DNA of 64,000 nt, taken from positions 42,491-106,490 of the forward strand of contig MSHM01000005.1 in assembly GCA_001941225.1 (NCBI GenBank). Direction: 5' to 3'. Every line of letters starts with the position of its first letter. Position 1 is the stretch's first letter. The DNA comes from Oscillospiraceae bacterium Zagget12. Its GTDB lineage: Bacteria > Bacillota > Clostridia > UBA1381. Below the pieces are notes generated by a model. That model did no database searches and was not told the DNA's origin. It worked only from the letters and a program-made list of their open reading frames with translations. Made by a program: the position numbers and the translations under genes. Below, piece by piece: positions 26,111-34,651 of this stretch.

Positions 26111-26566
26111 ATGGAGATGGACATGGATATCATTGAAATTGTCGATATGATGGAGGAAACTATTGAAAAGGCATCGGCGGTGCCGCTTACGGGCAAGGTA
26201 ATGGTCGATAAGGAGGAGCTTTTGGACTATATCCAGGAAATTCGTCTTGTATATCCCGATGAGCTTAAGGAGGCAAAATGGGTTAAAGAGGAAAGACAGA
26301 GAATTTTGTCGGAGGCTGAAAGCAGAGCCGAGGCTATTCAGAAGAATGCCGAGGAAACTCAGATGCAGCTTATTGACGAGCATGAAATCACAAAGTGCGC
26401 GTATGAGCAGGCGAATGAGCTTGTAAACGCGGCTCAGCAGAAATCCATTGAAATCAAGACGGATACCGACCAGTATGTGGACGATATTCTGAACGACGCG
26501 GAGCATCGTTTGGACTTGCTTTTGAGAAAAATCCGTGAGGACAGAAGTTATTTTAACAATAATTAA
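26111..26566 (+). CDS. Coiled-coil protein of the rsmD-coaD cluster, function unknown
   Basis: A soluble, acidic, mostly helical protein of about 151 residues. An N-terminal segment (about 1-45, with VDKEELLDYIQEIR) is followed by a long coiled coil (about 55-150) rich in Glu, Gln and Ala. Homologues at this position in Clostridia are often auto-named ATP synthase F0 subunit b-like or DivIVA-like because of the coiled coil. It has no membrane segment, so it is not an ATPase subunit. ATG 26111 is preferred over TTG 26102, which abuts the SD GGAAAGGA. The position suggests a cell-envelope or division role, but this is inference only. Confidence 0.7.
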   Translation: MEMDMDIIEIVDMMEETIEKASAVPLTGKVMVDKEELLDYIQEIRLVYPDELKEAKWVKEERQRILSEAESRAEAIQKNAEETQMQLIDEHEITKCAYEQANELVNAAQQKSIEIKTDTDQYVDDILNDAEHRLDLLLRKIREDRSYFNNN

Positions 26567-26646
26567 GAGATAAAAAATAAAATATACAGGGCTGGATGAA
26601 TTATTACTGTTCAGCTCTATTTGTATTACAAGGGGGATAAAAGACT

Positions 26647-28317
26647 ATGCTGTCAGATATTGAAATCGCGCAGGGCGCCGAGATGAAACACATAAGAGAT
26701 ATAGCCGCGTCCATAGGAATTGACGAGAATGATTTGGAGTATTACGGAAAATATAAGGCGAAGATGTCGTCGGATTTATGGGACAAGGTAAAGGATAACG
26801 CGGACGGCAAGCTTGTGCTTGTAACGGCTATTAATCCCACTCCGGCGGGCGAGGGAAAGACCACCACGACCATCGGACTTGGCGACGCGCTTACGAAAAT
26901 GGGCAAAAAATGTACTCTCGCGCTCAGAGAACCGTCATTGGGACCGGTAATGGGCTTAAAAGGCGGCGCGGCAGGCGGCGGCTACAGTCAGGTTGTGCCT
27001 ATGGAGGATATAAATCTCCATTTTACCGGCGATATGCACGCCATAACGGCTGCGAATAATCTGCTTTCGGCTATGATAGATAATCATATTCATCAGGGCA
27101 ACGAGCTTGATATAGACGTTACCAATATAGTATGGAAACGCGTTATAGACACAAACGACAGAGCCTTAAGAAAAATCGTTGTTGGTATGGGCGGAAAAAT
27201 AAACGGCGTGCCGCACGAGGACGGATTTATGATTACCGTCGCGTCGGAGGTTATGGCTATTCTTTGTCTTGCGTCTGACCTTGACGATTTAAAAAAACGC
27301 CTCGGTGAAATAATAATTGGCTACAACAGAAAAGGCGCGCCTATAAAGGCATCGGATTTAAACGCGCAGGGCGCGATGGCGGCACTGCTCAAGGACGCGA
27401 TAAAGCCCAATCTTGTTCAGACGCTTGAGCATACTCCGTGTTTTATCCACGGCGGACCGTTCGCAAATATCGCTCACGGCTGCAACAGCGTTCAGGCTAC
27501 AAAGCTCGCGATGAAATTATCCGATTACACGATAACCGAGGCGGGTTTCGGCGCGGATTTGGGCGCGGAAAAGTTTATGGATATAAAGTGCCGTATGGCG
27601 GGAATAAGTCCCGACGCGGTTGTTATAGTGGCTACCGTGCGCGCGCTGAAGTATAACGGCGGCGTAAGCAAGACCGATCTTAAGGAGCCGAATGTTGACG
27701 CGCTGAAAAAGGGTATTGTCAATCTTGAAAAGCATATAGAAAATATGAAATCCTACGGTGTGCCGGTCGTTGTGGCGGTGAACCGTTTTGACACGGACAG
27801 CGACGAGGAGCTTGACACCGTTATGGAAAGATGCGCTCGGCTCGGAGCGTCCTGTGCGCTCAGCGAGGTGTTCGCAAAGGGCGGCGCGGGCGGAATTGAC
27901 CTCGCGGAAAAGGTTATATACGCGGTTGAAAACGAAACCGCGTCCTACAGACCCGCGTATGACGTAGATATGTCGATAAAGGATAAAATAAACGCGGTTG
28001 TGACCAAGATTTACGGCGGCAGCGGCGTTACATACACCGCGGCGGCGAATAAGCAGATAGCAAGGCTTGAGGAGCTGGGACTCGATAAAAAGCCTGTCTG
28101 TATGGCAAAGACGCAGTATTCGCTGTCGGATAATCCCAAGCTTTTGGGACGTCCGGAGGGCTTTGAGGTTACGGTGAGCAATGTGAGAGTATCAAACGGC
28201 GCGGGATTTATAGTGGCGGAAACGGGCAATATTATGGTAATGCCGGGACTTCCGAAAATACCCGCCGCAAATAATATAGACGTTGACGCGGACGGAAAGA
28301 TAACAGGGTTGTTTTAA
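26647..28317 (+). CDS. fhs: Formate-tetrahydrofolate ligase
   Basis: Fhs makes 10-formyl-THF from formate, THF and ATP, feeding purine synthesis and one-carbon metabolism (and acetogenesis where present). The 556-residue protein has the P-loop [34 protein letters not shown] (family signature) and [17 protein letters not shown] sequence (here [13 protein letters not shown]). Length is normal. The ATG is preceded by AAGGGGGA. tsaE begins 1 bp after its stop, so the two are probably co-transcribed. Confidence 0.97.
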   Translation: MLSDIEIAQGAEMKHIRDIAASIGIDENDLEYYGKYKAKMSSDLWDKVKDNADGKLVLVTAINPTPAGEGKTTTTIGLGDALTKMGKKCTLALREPSLGPVMGLKGGAAGGGYSQVVPMEDINLHFTGDMHAITAANNLLSAMIDNHIHQGNELDIDVTNIVWKRVIDTNDRALRKIVVGMGGKINGVPHEDGFMITVASEVMAILCLASDLDDLKKRLGEIIIGYNRKGAPIKASDLNAQGAMAALLKDAIKPNLVQTLEHTPCFIHGGPFANIAHGCNSVQATKLAMKLSDYTITEAGFGADLGAEKFMDIKCRMAGISPDAVVIVATVRALKYNGGVSKTDLKEPNVDALKKGIVNLEKHIENMKSYGVPVVVAVNRFDTDSDEELDTVMERCARLGASCALSEVFAKGGAGGIDLAEKVIYAVENETASYRPAYDVDMSIKDKINAVVTKIYGGSGVTYTAAANKQIARLEELGLDKKPVCMAKTQYSLSDNPKLLGRPEGFEVTVSNVRVSNGAGFIVAETGNIMVMPGLPKIPAANNIDVDADGKITGLF

Positions 28318-28318
28318 T

Positions 28319-28747
28319 ATGAATTATACTTCAAGCAGCTATGAGGAAACAACGCAAATTGCGGCGCAGTTTGCCAAAAGCCTCAAAAAAGGCGACGTGC
28401 TTTGTATGTACGGCGATTTGGGCGCGGGCAAAACGGCGTTTGTTCAGGGACTTGCAAAGGGACTCGGAATTGACGAGATTGTCACAAGTCCGACGTTTAC
28501 CATAGTAAACGAATACAGCGGCATAATGCCCTTGTATCATTTTGACGTTTACCGCATTGCGGACTGCGACGAAATGTACGAGGTCGGTTATGAGGAATAT
28601 GTGTACGGCGAGGGCGTAAGCGTAATCGAATGGCCTCAGCTTATAGCCGACGTACTTCCGGAAAATCGGTACGACATAACCATATCAAAGGATTACGGCA
28701 AGGGCGAGAATTACAGAAATATAGAAATTAAGGAGGTCGGGAAATGA
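28319..28747 (+). CDS. tsaE: tRNA threonylcarbamoyladenosine biosynthesis ATPase TsaE
   Basis: TsaE is the small P-loop ATPase that drives the TsaB-TsaD complex in t6A37 formation. It has Walker A GDLGAGKTAFVQG and YHFDVYRI, and SVIEWPQLIADVLP near the end. 142 residues is typical. Its stop overlaps the tsaB start (ATGA). Confidence 0.95.
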   Translation: MNYTSSSYEETTQIAAQFAKSLKKGDVLCMYGDLGAGKTAFVQGLAKGLGIDEIVTSPTFTIVNEYSGIMPLYHFDVYRIADCDEMYEVGYEEYVYGEGVSVIEWPQLIADVLPENRYDITISKDYGKGENYRNIEIKEVGK

Positions 28748-29463
28748 GAGTGTTGGCGGTAGACACCTCCTCAAACGTGGCTACGGCGGCGGTAATGGAG
28801 GACGACCTCCTTTTGGGAGAGTACATTTTAAACCATAAAAAGACACATTCCCAAAAGATAATGGTAATGATAGAGCAGCTGCTTAGCGACCTTGATTTAA
28901 CCGTTCGTGACATTGATATATTCGCGGCGGCGGTGGGCCCCGGCTCTTTCACCGGACTGCGTATAGGTGTGGCGACGGTTAAGGCGCTAGCGCACGCGGC
29001 GGGCAAGAGGGTTGTCAGCGTCGGCACGCTTGAGGCGCTTGCTTACAATGTTCCGTACGCGGAGCATATAATAGTTCCCATTATGGACGCGCGGCGCGAT
29101 AACGTATTCACGGCAAGCTATATATGGGACGGAGAATTTAAGGAAATAGGCGCGCCCGAGGCGATAACAATTCGGGAATGTGTTGAAAGCTGCGGAAATT
29201 TTTTGGATACGATTTTTGTCGGCGACGGAGTTAAGGCGCACCGCGATTATATAAAGGAACGGCTTGGCGAGCACGCGATATTTCCGCACGGAGCGGCGCT
29301 TAATTCAAGGGCGTCGTCTGTGGCGGCAATCGCGCTTGACAGGGCAAAAAAGGGTTTGACGCAGTCCTATTCGGAAATGAAACCGTACTATATAAGAAAA
29401 TCGCAGGCGGAGCGCGAATTGGAAGAAAAAAGGAGTAAAGCAAATGATAGCAATAGGCAGTGA
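28744..29463 (+). CDS. tsaB: tRNA threonylcarbamoyladenosine biosynthesis protein TsaB
   Basis: TsaB is the non-catalytic ASKHA-fold partner that dimerises with TsaD for t6A synthesis. Visible hallmarks are MRVLAVDTSSNVATAAVM, HSQKIMVMIEQLL and the conserved AVGPGSFTGLRIGVATVK. At 239 residues it is normal. It overlaps tsaE by 4 bp and rpiB by 20 bp, a tightly coupled run. tsaD and rimI are not in the window. Confidence 0.95.
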   Translation: MRVLAVDTSSNVATAAVMEDDLLLGEYILNHKKTHSQKIMVMIEQLLSDLDLTVRDIDIFAAAVGPGSFTGLRIGVATVKALAHAAGKRVVSVGTLEALAYNVPYAEHIIVPIMDARRDNVFTASYIWDGEFKEIGAPEAITIRECVESCGNFLDTIFVGDGVKAHRDYIKERLGEHAIFPHGAALNSRASSVAAIALDRAKKGLTQSYSEMKPYYIRKSQAERELEEKRSKANDSNRQ

Positions 29464-29881
29464 CCACGGTGGTTTTGAATTAAAGGGACATATCATAGAC
29501 CACCTAAACGAAAAGGGAATAGAGGTAAAGGATTTCGGAGTATACACCGAGGAAAGCACGGATTATCCCGACTGCGCCAAACCCGTATGCGATGCGGTGC
29601 TCTCCGGTGAGTGCGAGCGCGGAATACTGGTGTGCGGCACGGGAATAGGCATCTCGATAGCCGCGAATAAGTTCAAGGGCATACGCGCGGCGCTTTGCGG
29701 CAATGTATTCAGCGCAAAAATGGCAAAGGAGCATAATAATGCTAATATAATATGCCTCGGCGGCAGAGTCACGGGCAGAGAGCTTGCCAATATGATTGTC
29801 GATACATATCTTGAATCGCAGTTCCTCGGCGGCAGACACGCTGAAAGAGTAAAGAAAATACACGAAATCGAAAATATTTGA
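29444..29881 (+). CDS. rpiB: Ribose-5-phosphate isomerase B
   Basis: RpiB interconverts ribose-5-phosphate and ribulose-5-phosphate in the pentose phosphate pathway. It has the LacAB/RpiB motifs SDHGGFELK, YPDCA and CGTGIGISIAANKFKGIRAAL, with the active-site Cys in VCGTG. The family is 140-150 residues and this is 145. An SD (AGGAG) sits inside the end of tsaB. Confidence 0.95.
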   Translation: MIAIGSDHGGFELKGHIIDHLNEKGIEVKDFGVYTEESTDYPDCAKPVCDAVLSGECERGILVCGTGIGISIAANKFKGIRAALCGNVFSAKMAKEHNNANIICLGGRVTGRELANMIVDTYLESQFLGGRHAERVKKIHEIENI

Positions 29882-30006
29882 CATAAAGCGGGTGCGATTC
29901 ATTGTGTGAGCGCGGCCGCTTTTTCTGTTTCGCAAAATACCTGTAACCCTGCGCGATATATCTACCTAAAAACTGCATAAAAATTTATATTTGTTGCTAA
30001 TAACGG

Positions 30007-30036
30007 TTGAAAAACGCTTGCGAAATATGTTATAAT
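30007..30036 (+). promoter_or_regulatory. Promoter of toroid-repeat surface protein gene
   Basis: TTGAAA, 18 bp, TATAAT. Confidence 0.6.
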
Positions 30037-30080
30037 AATAAATTGATATAGAGTATTTAATACCGGAAGGGATTTTTACA

Positions 30081-31601
30081 ATGAAAAATAGAATCATAGC
30101 GCTTTTGTGCGCGATAATGATAATACCGTCAATATGTGTTGCGGCGAAATATGAAGAAGATGATTTACAAGAAATAATAGAGGACGCCATAGAGTGGAAA
30201 GATGAAAATGACAATCCTTTTTACAGTATCGGCACAAACAGCTCAAACTTGTATATTATCGCTCTTAACAGAATGGGAAACAGCTGTGATTACGCCTCCT
30301 ATCTTTCCGGACTGGACGGAATAGCGGCGGGCTACGGCGCGGAGCATAACGCGTCCGATATGCAGAGAACTGCCATTGCGGTAGTGGCGTCGGGCGGCGA
30401 CCCGAGAAATGTGGGCGGCAGAGATTTAATAGCCGACGGCGTATATTACAGGGACGCCGTATCTCCGATAGACAAAGAGGGTGTAAACGGATATTCGTGG
30501 GCGCTGATTGCACTTGACGCGGGTGACTATGATATTCCCGATTGGGCGCTGAAAAACAGAAATGATATAATATCCGGAATACTTTCACACCAAAATACAA
30601 ACGGAAGTTTTGACGATGACACTTACGCTACTGCGGCGGCGGTAACGGCGCTTGCGCCGTATTATTATACAAGCGGCGCGTATACAATTACCCGGAGCGA
30701 AACCGGTCAAACGCTTGATTTAAGTCCGCGCGACGCGGTTGATAAGGCGATTGAGTATCTTTCGGATTCGCAGACAAAGGACGGAGATTGGGGCGATTTA
30801 AACTCGACGGCTATGACCGTTATCGCGCTTAGCACAATGGGAATAAACGCCGACGGCGACGACCGCTTTACGGCGAAAAAAGGAACCGCATTGGACGGAC
30901 TTATGATGTATAAGGAAAGCGACGGCGGATTTTCGGCGGATCTCAGAAATTCCGACGGCGAGGCGACATCAATCGCACTGTGCGCTGTCGTAAGCCATTT
31001 GAGAAACTCTCAAGGCAAAGCGGCAATCTTTAATTTCCGTATTGGCGACACGATTACGTTTAAAACGCCGGTGCCCGCCGCTACTGCGAAAGCAAGCGGC
31101 AGCTCATCATCGTCAAGCGCGACAACAAAGCCTAAAGCGACTGCGAAGGCGTCCGCCACAGTGAAACCTACGGCTACGGTAAAACCGTTGAATACCGTAC
31201 AGCCTAAGAAAACGACGGCTCCGAAACCGTCCGCATCTCCCACGCCAAAGCCTACAAAGCGTCCGGCGCTTGTGGGACCGGTAGAGATGCCCGGACCTAT
31301 GCCGTCACCGGAGCCTACAGCCGAGCCGGAGAAAGAAAACGCGAACAGCAGCTCAAAGTCAAACGGCGCGGCGTCTGCGTCCGGCATTATAGCAGTGCTT
31401 GCGTTATGCGCGGTAATACTTATAATGTATATGAAAAATAACGATAAGCTAAGCGGTTTGGCTAAGCTTTTGGGATTGAAAAAGCCTGTCGAGGATAAAC
31501 CCTATAAGGCAAAGAGGCATAGAAAAACGGAAGAACACAGGCGATTTGAAACGCGTCAAAGATATAAGAACAGAAGAAAGTATAACAATCGAAGAAGATA
31601 A
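30081..31601 (+). CDS. Secreted, membrane-anchored prenyltransferase/squalene-oxidase-repeat protein
   Basis: The protein has a signal peptide (about 1-22), then an alpha/alpha-toroid (about 25-330) made of repeats such as GYSWALIALDAGDYDIPDWA, NGSFDDDTYATAAAVTAL, DGDWGDLNSTAMTVIALS and DGGFSADLRNSDGEA. A Lys/Pro/Thr-rich linker (about 345-430), one transmembrane helix (GIIAVLALCAVILIMYM) and a strongly basic cytoplasmic tail follow. The toroid fold is shared by terpene cyclases, prenyltransferases and cobalamin-binding proteins. A DxDD cyclase motif was not recognised, so a ligand-binding or surface role is more likely than cyclisation. It is monocistronic with its own promoter and terminator. 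Confidence 0.78.
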   Translation: MKNRIIALLCAIMIIPSICVAAKYEEDDLQEIIEDAIEWKDENDNPFYSIGTNSSNLYIIALNRMGNSCDYASYLSGLDGIAAGYGAEHNASDMQRTAIAVVASGGDPRNVGGRDLIADGVYYRDAVSPIDKEGVNGYSWALIALDAGDYDIPDWALKNRNDIISGILSHQNTNGSFDDDTYATAAAVTALAPYYYTSGAYTITRSETGQTLDLSPRDAVDKAIEYLSDSQTKDGDWGDLNSTAMTVIALSTMGINADGDDRFTAKKGTALDGLMMYKESDGGFSADLRNSDGEATSIALCAVVSHLRNSQGKAAIFNFRIGDTITFKTPVPAATAKASGSSSSSSATTKPKATAKASATVKPTATVKPLNTVQPKKTTAPKPSASPTPKPTKRPALVGPVEMPGPMPSPEPTAEPEKENANSSSKSNGAASASGIIAVLALCAVILIMYMKNNDKLSGLAKLLGLKKPVEDKPYKAKRHRKTEEHRRFETRQRYKNRRKYNNRRR

Positions 31602-31607
31602 CGGAAT

Positions 31608-31644
31608 AAAAAAAGATGTGCGGTTTTAATCGCACATCTTTTAT
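31608..31644. terminator. Bidirectional terminator, surface protein / spoVT
   Basis: A 10-bp stem AAGATGTGCG/CGCACATCTT is flanked by A7 and T4. Confidence 0.88.
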
Positions 31645-31664
31645 ATACGGTAAAAATCGATTTT

Positions 31665-32201
31665 TCAGCCCTCCATATGCTTTCCGAGAAATCCGGCAGC
31701 CGATTCCACAAGCTTTTCATCAATTTCGGACGCCTTTTCGCCCTCTTTCATTATGAAAAGAACAGAACCGATGGTGTCGCCCTCCGATACTATCGGTACA
31801 ACAACTCCGGCGTTGTATTTTTCAACTCCGTCCGCGACCGATACCGGCTTGCCGTCCTTGTAGCTCACGACGATTTTTTCGTTCATAACCGTTTCAAGCT
31901 CGGGACTTACAGGCTTTTCAATAAGCTCCTTTTTCGGGAGCCCCGAAACAGCGATTACGTTGTCGCGGTCGGTTATGCAGGCGCCGTGTCCGCTTGCCTT
32001 TGCGAGCGTTTCCACATAATTTGACGCAAAATCACCAAGCTCGCCGATGGGCGAGTATTTTTTAAATATTACCTCTCCGTCCTTTTCGGTATAGATTTCT
32101 AAAGGGTCCCCCTCGCGTATGCGCATAGTGCGGCGTATTTCCTTCGGAATAACGACTCTTCCCAAATCATCTATTCTTCTTACTATCCCTGTGGCTTTCA
32201 T
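31665..32201 (-). CDS. spoVT: Stage V sporulation protein T (AbrB-family regulator)
   Basis: SpoVT tunes sigma-G dependent genes in the forespore. The N-terminal swapped-hairpin DNA-binding domain (1-50: ATGIVRRIDDLGRVVIPKEIRRTMRIREGDPLEI) is joined to a GAF-like ligand domain (about 55-178). The 178-residue length matches B. subtilis SpoVT. Upstream is a sequence matching the sigma-G consensus (32252-32282), as expected for this gene, with SD AGGAGG before the ATG. Confidence 0.95.
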   Translation of the reverse strand: MKATGIVRRIDDLGRVVIPKEIRRTMRIREGDPLEIYTEKDGEVIFKKYSPIGELGDFASNYVETLAKASGHGACITDRDNVIAVSGLPKKELIEKPVSPELETVMNEKIVVSYKDGKPVSVADGVEKYNAGVVVPIVSEGDTIGSVLFIMKEGEKASEIDEKLVESAAGFLGKHMEG

Positions 32202-32251
32202 AATAAATTCCTCCTGTAATTTATATAATTAATATTTATTAGCTATGAACT

Positions 32252-32282
32252 TATTATGATTTTTTTTCATACGTATTATTCA
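32252..32282 (-). promoter_or_regulatory. Sigma-G-type promoter of spoVT
   Basis: On the minus strand TGAATA, 18 bp, CATAATA, against the sigma-G consensus TGAATA / CATACTA (one mismatch). It lies 50 bp upstream of the spoVT ATG. Confidence 0.65.
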
Positions 32283-32347
32283 AATTTTTACATAATTCTT
32301 ATAAAGGGAAAAATAGGATAGATTAAGAAATTTTATCAAATTTTCGG

Positions 32348-32671
32348 TTAATAATTGCGTGCTTTTTTATATTTCGTTCCCCAGTCAACCATCGCGTCAA
32401 GTATAGGCTTTAGGCTGTAGCCGGTATCGGTCAGAGTATACTCCACCCTCGGCGGCACCTCGGCATACACCTTTCTTGTAAGCAAGCCGGACTGCTCCAT
32501 ATCGCGGAGGTTTGATGTCAAAACCTTTTGCGAAATCGTTCCGACAGATTTTTTCAATTCCCCGAAACGCTTTGTACCCGTCAGTAAATCGCGTATAATC
32601 AATACCTTCCAACGGTCGGAAATGAGCATAAGCGTTGTTTCCACAGGACAAGTGGGTAATTCTTGACTCAT
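32348..32671 (-). CDS. HxlR-family winged-helix transcriptional regulator
   Basis: HxlR proteins are small MarR-related regulators, many sensing electrophiles or redox state through a Cys near the N-terminus. This 107-residue protein starts MSQELPTCPVETTLMLISDRWKV, with the canonical CPVe Cys, followed by the wHTH (GELKKSVGTISQKVLTSNLRDMEQSGLLTR). ATG 32671 is chosen over GTG 32680 because it has AAAGGGTGA at proper spacing. It is divergent from the macrodomain-SirTM operon. Its own promoter (32721-32749) abuts the conserved operator-like element 32750-32795, so it probably regulates itself and the operon. Confidence 0.93.
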   Translation of the reverse strand: MSQELPTCPVETTLMLISDRWKVLIIRDLLTGTKRFGELKKSVGTISQKVLTSNLRDMEQSGLLTRKVYAEVPPRVEYTLTDTGYSLKPILDAMVDWGTKYKKARNY

Positions 32672-32720
32672 TTTTATCACCCTTTCAAAATTATTGGTAT
32701 AAAAAAGTAACTATAGATTT

Positions 32721-32749
32721 ATTATATACCATTGAAATTCATATGTCAA
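32721..32749 (-). promoter_or_regulatory. Promoter of hxlR-family gene
   Basis: TTGACA, 17 bp, TATAAT on the minus strand, a perfect sigma-A match, immediately beside the duplicated regulatory element. Confidence 0.75.
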
Positions 32750-32817
32750 TAGTATCTTTCGGAAACTACGGCACAATATTGTGCTTACTTTACAAAACGC
32801 CGTAAAAAGTGTATCAT
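32750..32817 (+). promoter_or_regulatory. Operator-like element copy 1 plus promoter of macrodomain-SirTM operon
   Basis: TAGTATCTTTCGGAAACTAC is followed by the perfect 14-bp palindrome GCACAATATTGTGC (32771-32784), then TTTACA (32789-32794), 17 bp and TATCAT (32812-32817). The same arrangement recurs at 34517-34585. Confidence 0.7.
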
Positions 32818-32852
32818 AATATTGAGGTAAATTACGAAAAGGCGGTAAATTT

Positions 32853-33626
32853 ATGACACAGCTTGAACGATTAAATTATTTAATATCATATCTTTTGGCG
32901 GAGCAAGCGCGGTATTCGGATATTGAAATCCCGCGCAACACATCGGACAAAAAGCGGCTTTTGCGCTCGCTTATGAATGTGCGTCCTCCGCGCAAGGTAA
33001 GTGCGGAATTTTTGAAAATACAGGACGAATATCTACGGGAGGAAACACGGCAAAAGGGCATAACGAACGCGCGGGATTTAACGCCCGTGCGCGGTAAGCT
33101 GTGCTTATGGCAGGGCGATATTACAACGCTCAAGTGCGGCGCGATTGTAAACGCCGCGAACAGCGCAATGCTCGGCTGCTTTGTGCCGTGCCACGGCTGC
33201 ATCGACAACGCGATTCACACATACGCGGGTGTTGAGCTGCGCGCGGAATGTGCGGAGCAAATGCGCGGCGGCAGTGAGCCTACCGGCTCGGCGCGGGTGA
33301 CGATGGCATATAATTTGCCGTGCGATTATGTCATTCATACGGTCGGTCCGATTGTCGGAGGGCGATTAACCGACACGGATTGTGAGCTGCTTGCAGACTG
33401 CTATAAATCCTGTCTTAAAGCGGCGGATGACAACAATATAAAATCAATCGCGTTCTGCTGTATCTCCACCGGCGAATTTCATTTTCCAAACGAGCGCGCG
33501 GCGGAAATCGCTATAGACACGGTGGAAGAATATTTGCCGAAAAGTAAGATAGAAAGGGTGATTTTCAATGTTTTTAAGGACTCAGACCTCGAAATATACA
33601 AAAGACTTCTCGCAAGCCGCCTATAA
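32853..33626 (+). CDS. Zinc-dependent macrodomain protein-ADP-ribosyl hydrolase
   Basis: This 257-residue protein belongs to the macrodomain class linked to SirTM sirtuins, which removes mono-ADP-ribose from the protein modified by SirTM. An N-terminal helical region (1-85) precedes the macrodomain: LWQGDITTLKCGAIVNAANSA, the zinc-ligand motif FVPCHGCIDNAIH, RVTMAYNLPCDYVIHTVGP and CCISTGEFHFPNERAAEIA. The zinc Cys-x-x-Cys/His set marks the S. aureus/S. pyogenes type. The SirTM gene overlaps its 3' end by 59 bp. Function comes from family knowledge, not from this sequence. Confidence 0.92.
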   Translation: MTQLERLNYLISYLLAEQARYSDIEIPRNTSDKKRLLRSLMNVRPPRKVSAEFLKIQDEYLREETRQKGITNARDLTPVRGKLCLWQGDITTLKCGAIVNAANSAMLGCFVPCHGCIDNAIHTYAGVELRAECAEQMRGGSEPTGSARVTMAYNLPCDYVIHTVGPIVGGRLTDTDCELLADCYKSCLKAADDNNIKSIAFCCISTGEFHFPNERAAEIAIDTVEEYLPKSKIERVIFNVFKDSDLEIYKRLLASRL

Positions 33627-34443
33627 GCTCAAGAACGCGCTCGAAAGCTCGGACGCCGTTCTTATCGGCGCGGGCGCGGGACTTTCGACATCGGCGGGTT
33701 TAACCTATTCGGGCGAAAGATTTGAAAAAAATTTTGCGGATTTTTCCGAAGAATACGGCTTTTCGGATATGTATTCGGGCGGCTTTTATCCGTATGGTAC
33801 ATTGGAGGAATATTGGGCGTTTTGGTCGCGGAATATTTATATAAACCGCTATGAGGACGCGCCGACATCGGTATATAATGATTTGCTCGATTTGGTTCGT
33901 GACAGGGACTATTTTGTGCTGACAACGAACGTTGACCACTGCTTTCAGAAAAGCGGATTTGATAAGCACCGTCTTTTCTACACGCAGGGCGATTACGGAC
34001 TTTTCCAATGCTCAAAGCCGTGTCACGATAAAACCTACGATAACGAGGAGATTGTCAAGCAAATGTACGACACTCAACGCGATATGAAAATACCGTCGGA
34101 GCTTATTCCGCACTGTCCCAAATGCGGTGCGCCTATGACGATGAATCTGCGGTGTGACGATACATTTGTTCAAGACGACGGCTGGTACGCCGCGGCGAAT
34201 CGCTACGATGATTTTGTGCGTCGGCATAAGAATATGAAAATCCTGTTTCTTGAGCTTGGCGTGGGCGGCAACACGCCCGTTATTATCAAATACCCGTTTT
34301 GGCGTATGACTTCCGAAAACCCGCAAGCAACCTATGCCTGCATAAATTACGGTGAGGCGGTATGTCCCGAGGCAATAGAGCGGCAATCAATCTGTATAAA
34401 CGGCGACATTGGCGAGATTTTGACGCGTTTGAAAAATTTTTAA
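33568..34443 (+). CDS. SirTM-class sirtuin (protein ADP-ribosyltransferase)
   Basis: Class M sirtuins use NAD+ to mono-ADP-ribosylate a lipoylated GcvH-like carrier in known operons, in a redox response. This 291-residue protein shows LIGAGAGLSTSAGL (NAD+ binding), LTTNVDHCFQKSGF with the sirtuin Asn and Asp, YTQGDYGLFQCSKPC and the zinc pair CPKCGAP. The ATG at 33568 lies inside the macrodomain gene with SD AAAGGGTG 7 nt away, so translational coupling is likely. The usual GcvH-L and lipoate-ligase partners are not adjacent, which is unusual. The locus is under the element at 32750-32817. Confidence 0.9.
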   Translation: MFLRTQTSKYTKDFSQAAYKLKNALESSDAVLIGAGAGLSTSAGLTYSGERFEKNFADFSEEYGFSDMYSGGFYPYGTLEEYWAFWSRNIYINRYEDAPTSVYNDLLDLVRDRDYFVLTTNVDHCFQKSGFDKHRLFYTQGDYGLFQCSKPCHDKTYDNEEIVKQMYDTQRDMKIPSELIPHCPKCGAPMTMNLRCDDTFVQDDGWYAAANRYDDFVRRHKNMKILFLELGVGGNTPVIIKYPFWRMTSENPQATYACINYGEAVCPEAIERQSICINGDIGEILTRLKNF

Positions 34444-34516
34444 AAATTTTTTTCAAGCCTTATTTAAGCGTAAACCCACATAACTGCGCAAAGGTTTCCT
34501 TTCGGTAACCGTCTGA

Positions 34517-34585
34517 TAGTATCTTTTGGGTAACTACAGCACAATATTGTGCCTACTTTACAAGAGAAACAAACAGCGTTATACT
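34517..34585 (+). promoter_or_regulatory. Operator-like element copy 2 plus promoter of MBL-like gene
   Basis: TAGTATCTTTTGGGTAACTAC is followed by the same palindrome GCACAATATTGTGC (34539-34552), TTTACA (34557-34562), 17 bp and TATACT (34580-34585). About 40 of 46 positions match copy 1, with one inserted base. Confidence 0.7.
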
Positions 34586-34651
34586 AAAATCAATAAATGA
34601 GGTGTGACGCTCAAGGGCGGCTGACTCAAAAAAAGAAAGGAGTTCTGTATT

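Noticed and set aside
33568..33626. Frameshift or assembly error at the macrodomain-SirTM overlap
   Set aside because: The SirTM ATG has its own well-spaced SD inside the upstream gene, and both proteins are full length.
32853..34443. Macrodomain plus sirtuin as a wholly new system
   Set aside because: The SirTM/Zn-macrodomain pair is already described; only the missing GcvH-L and the shared operator are new here.
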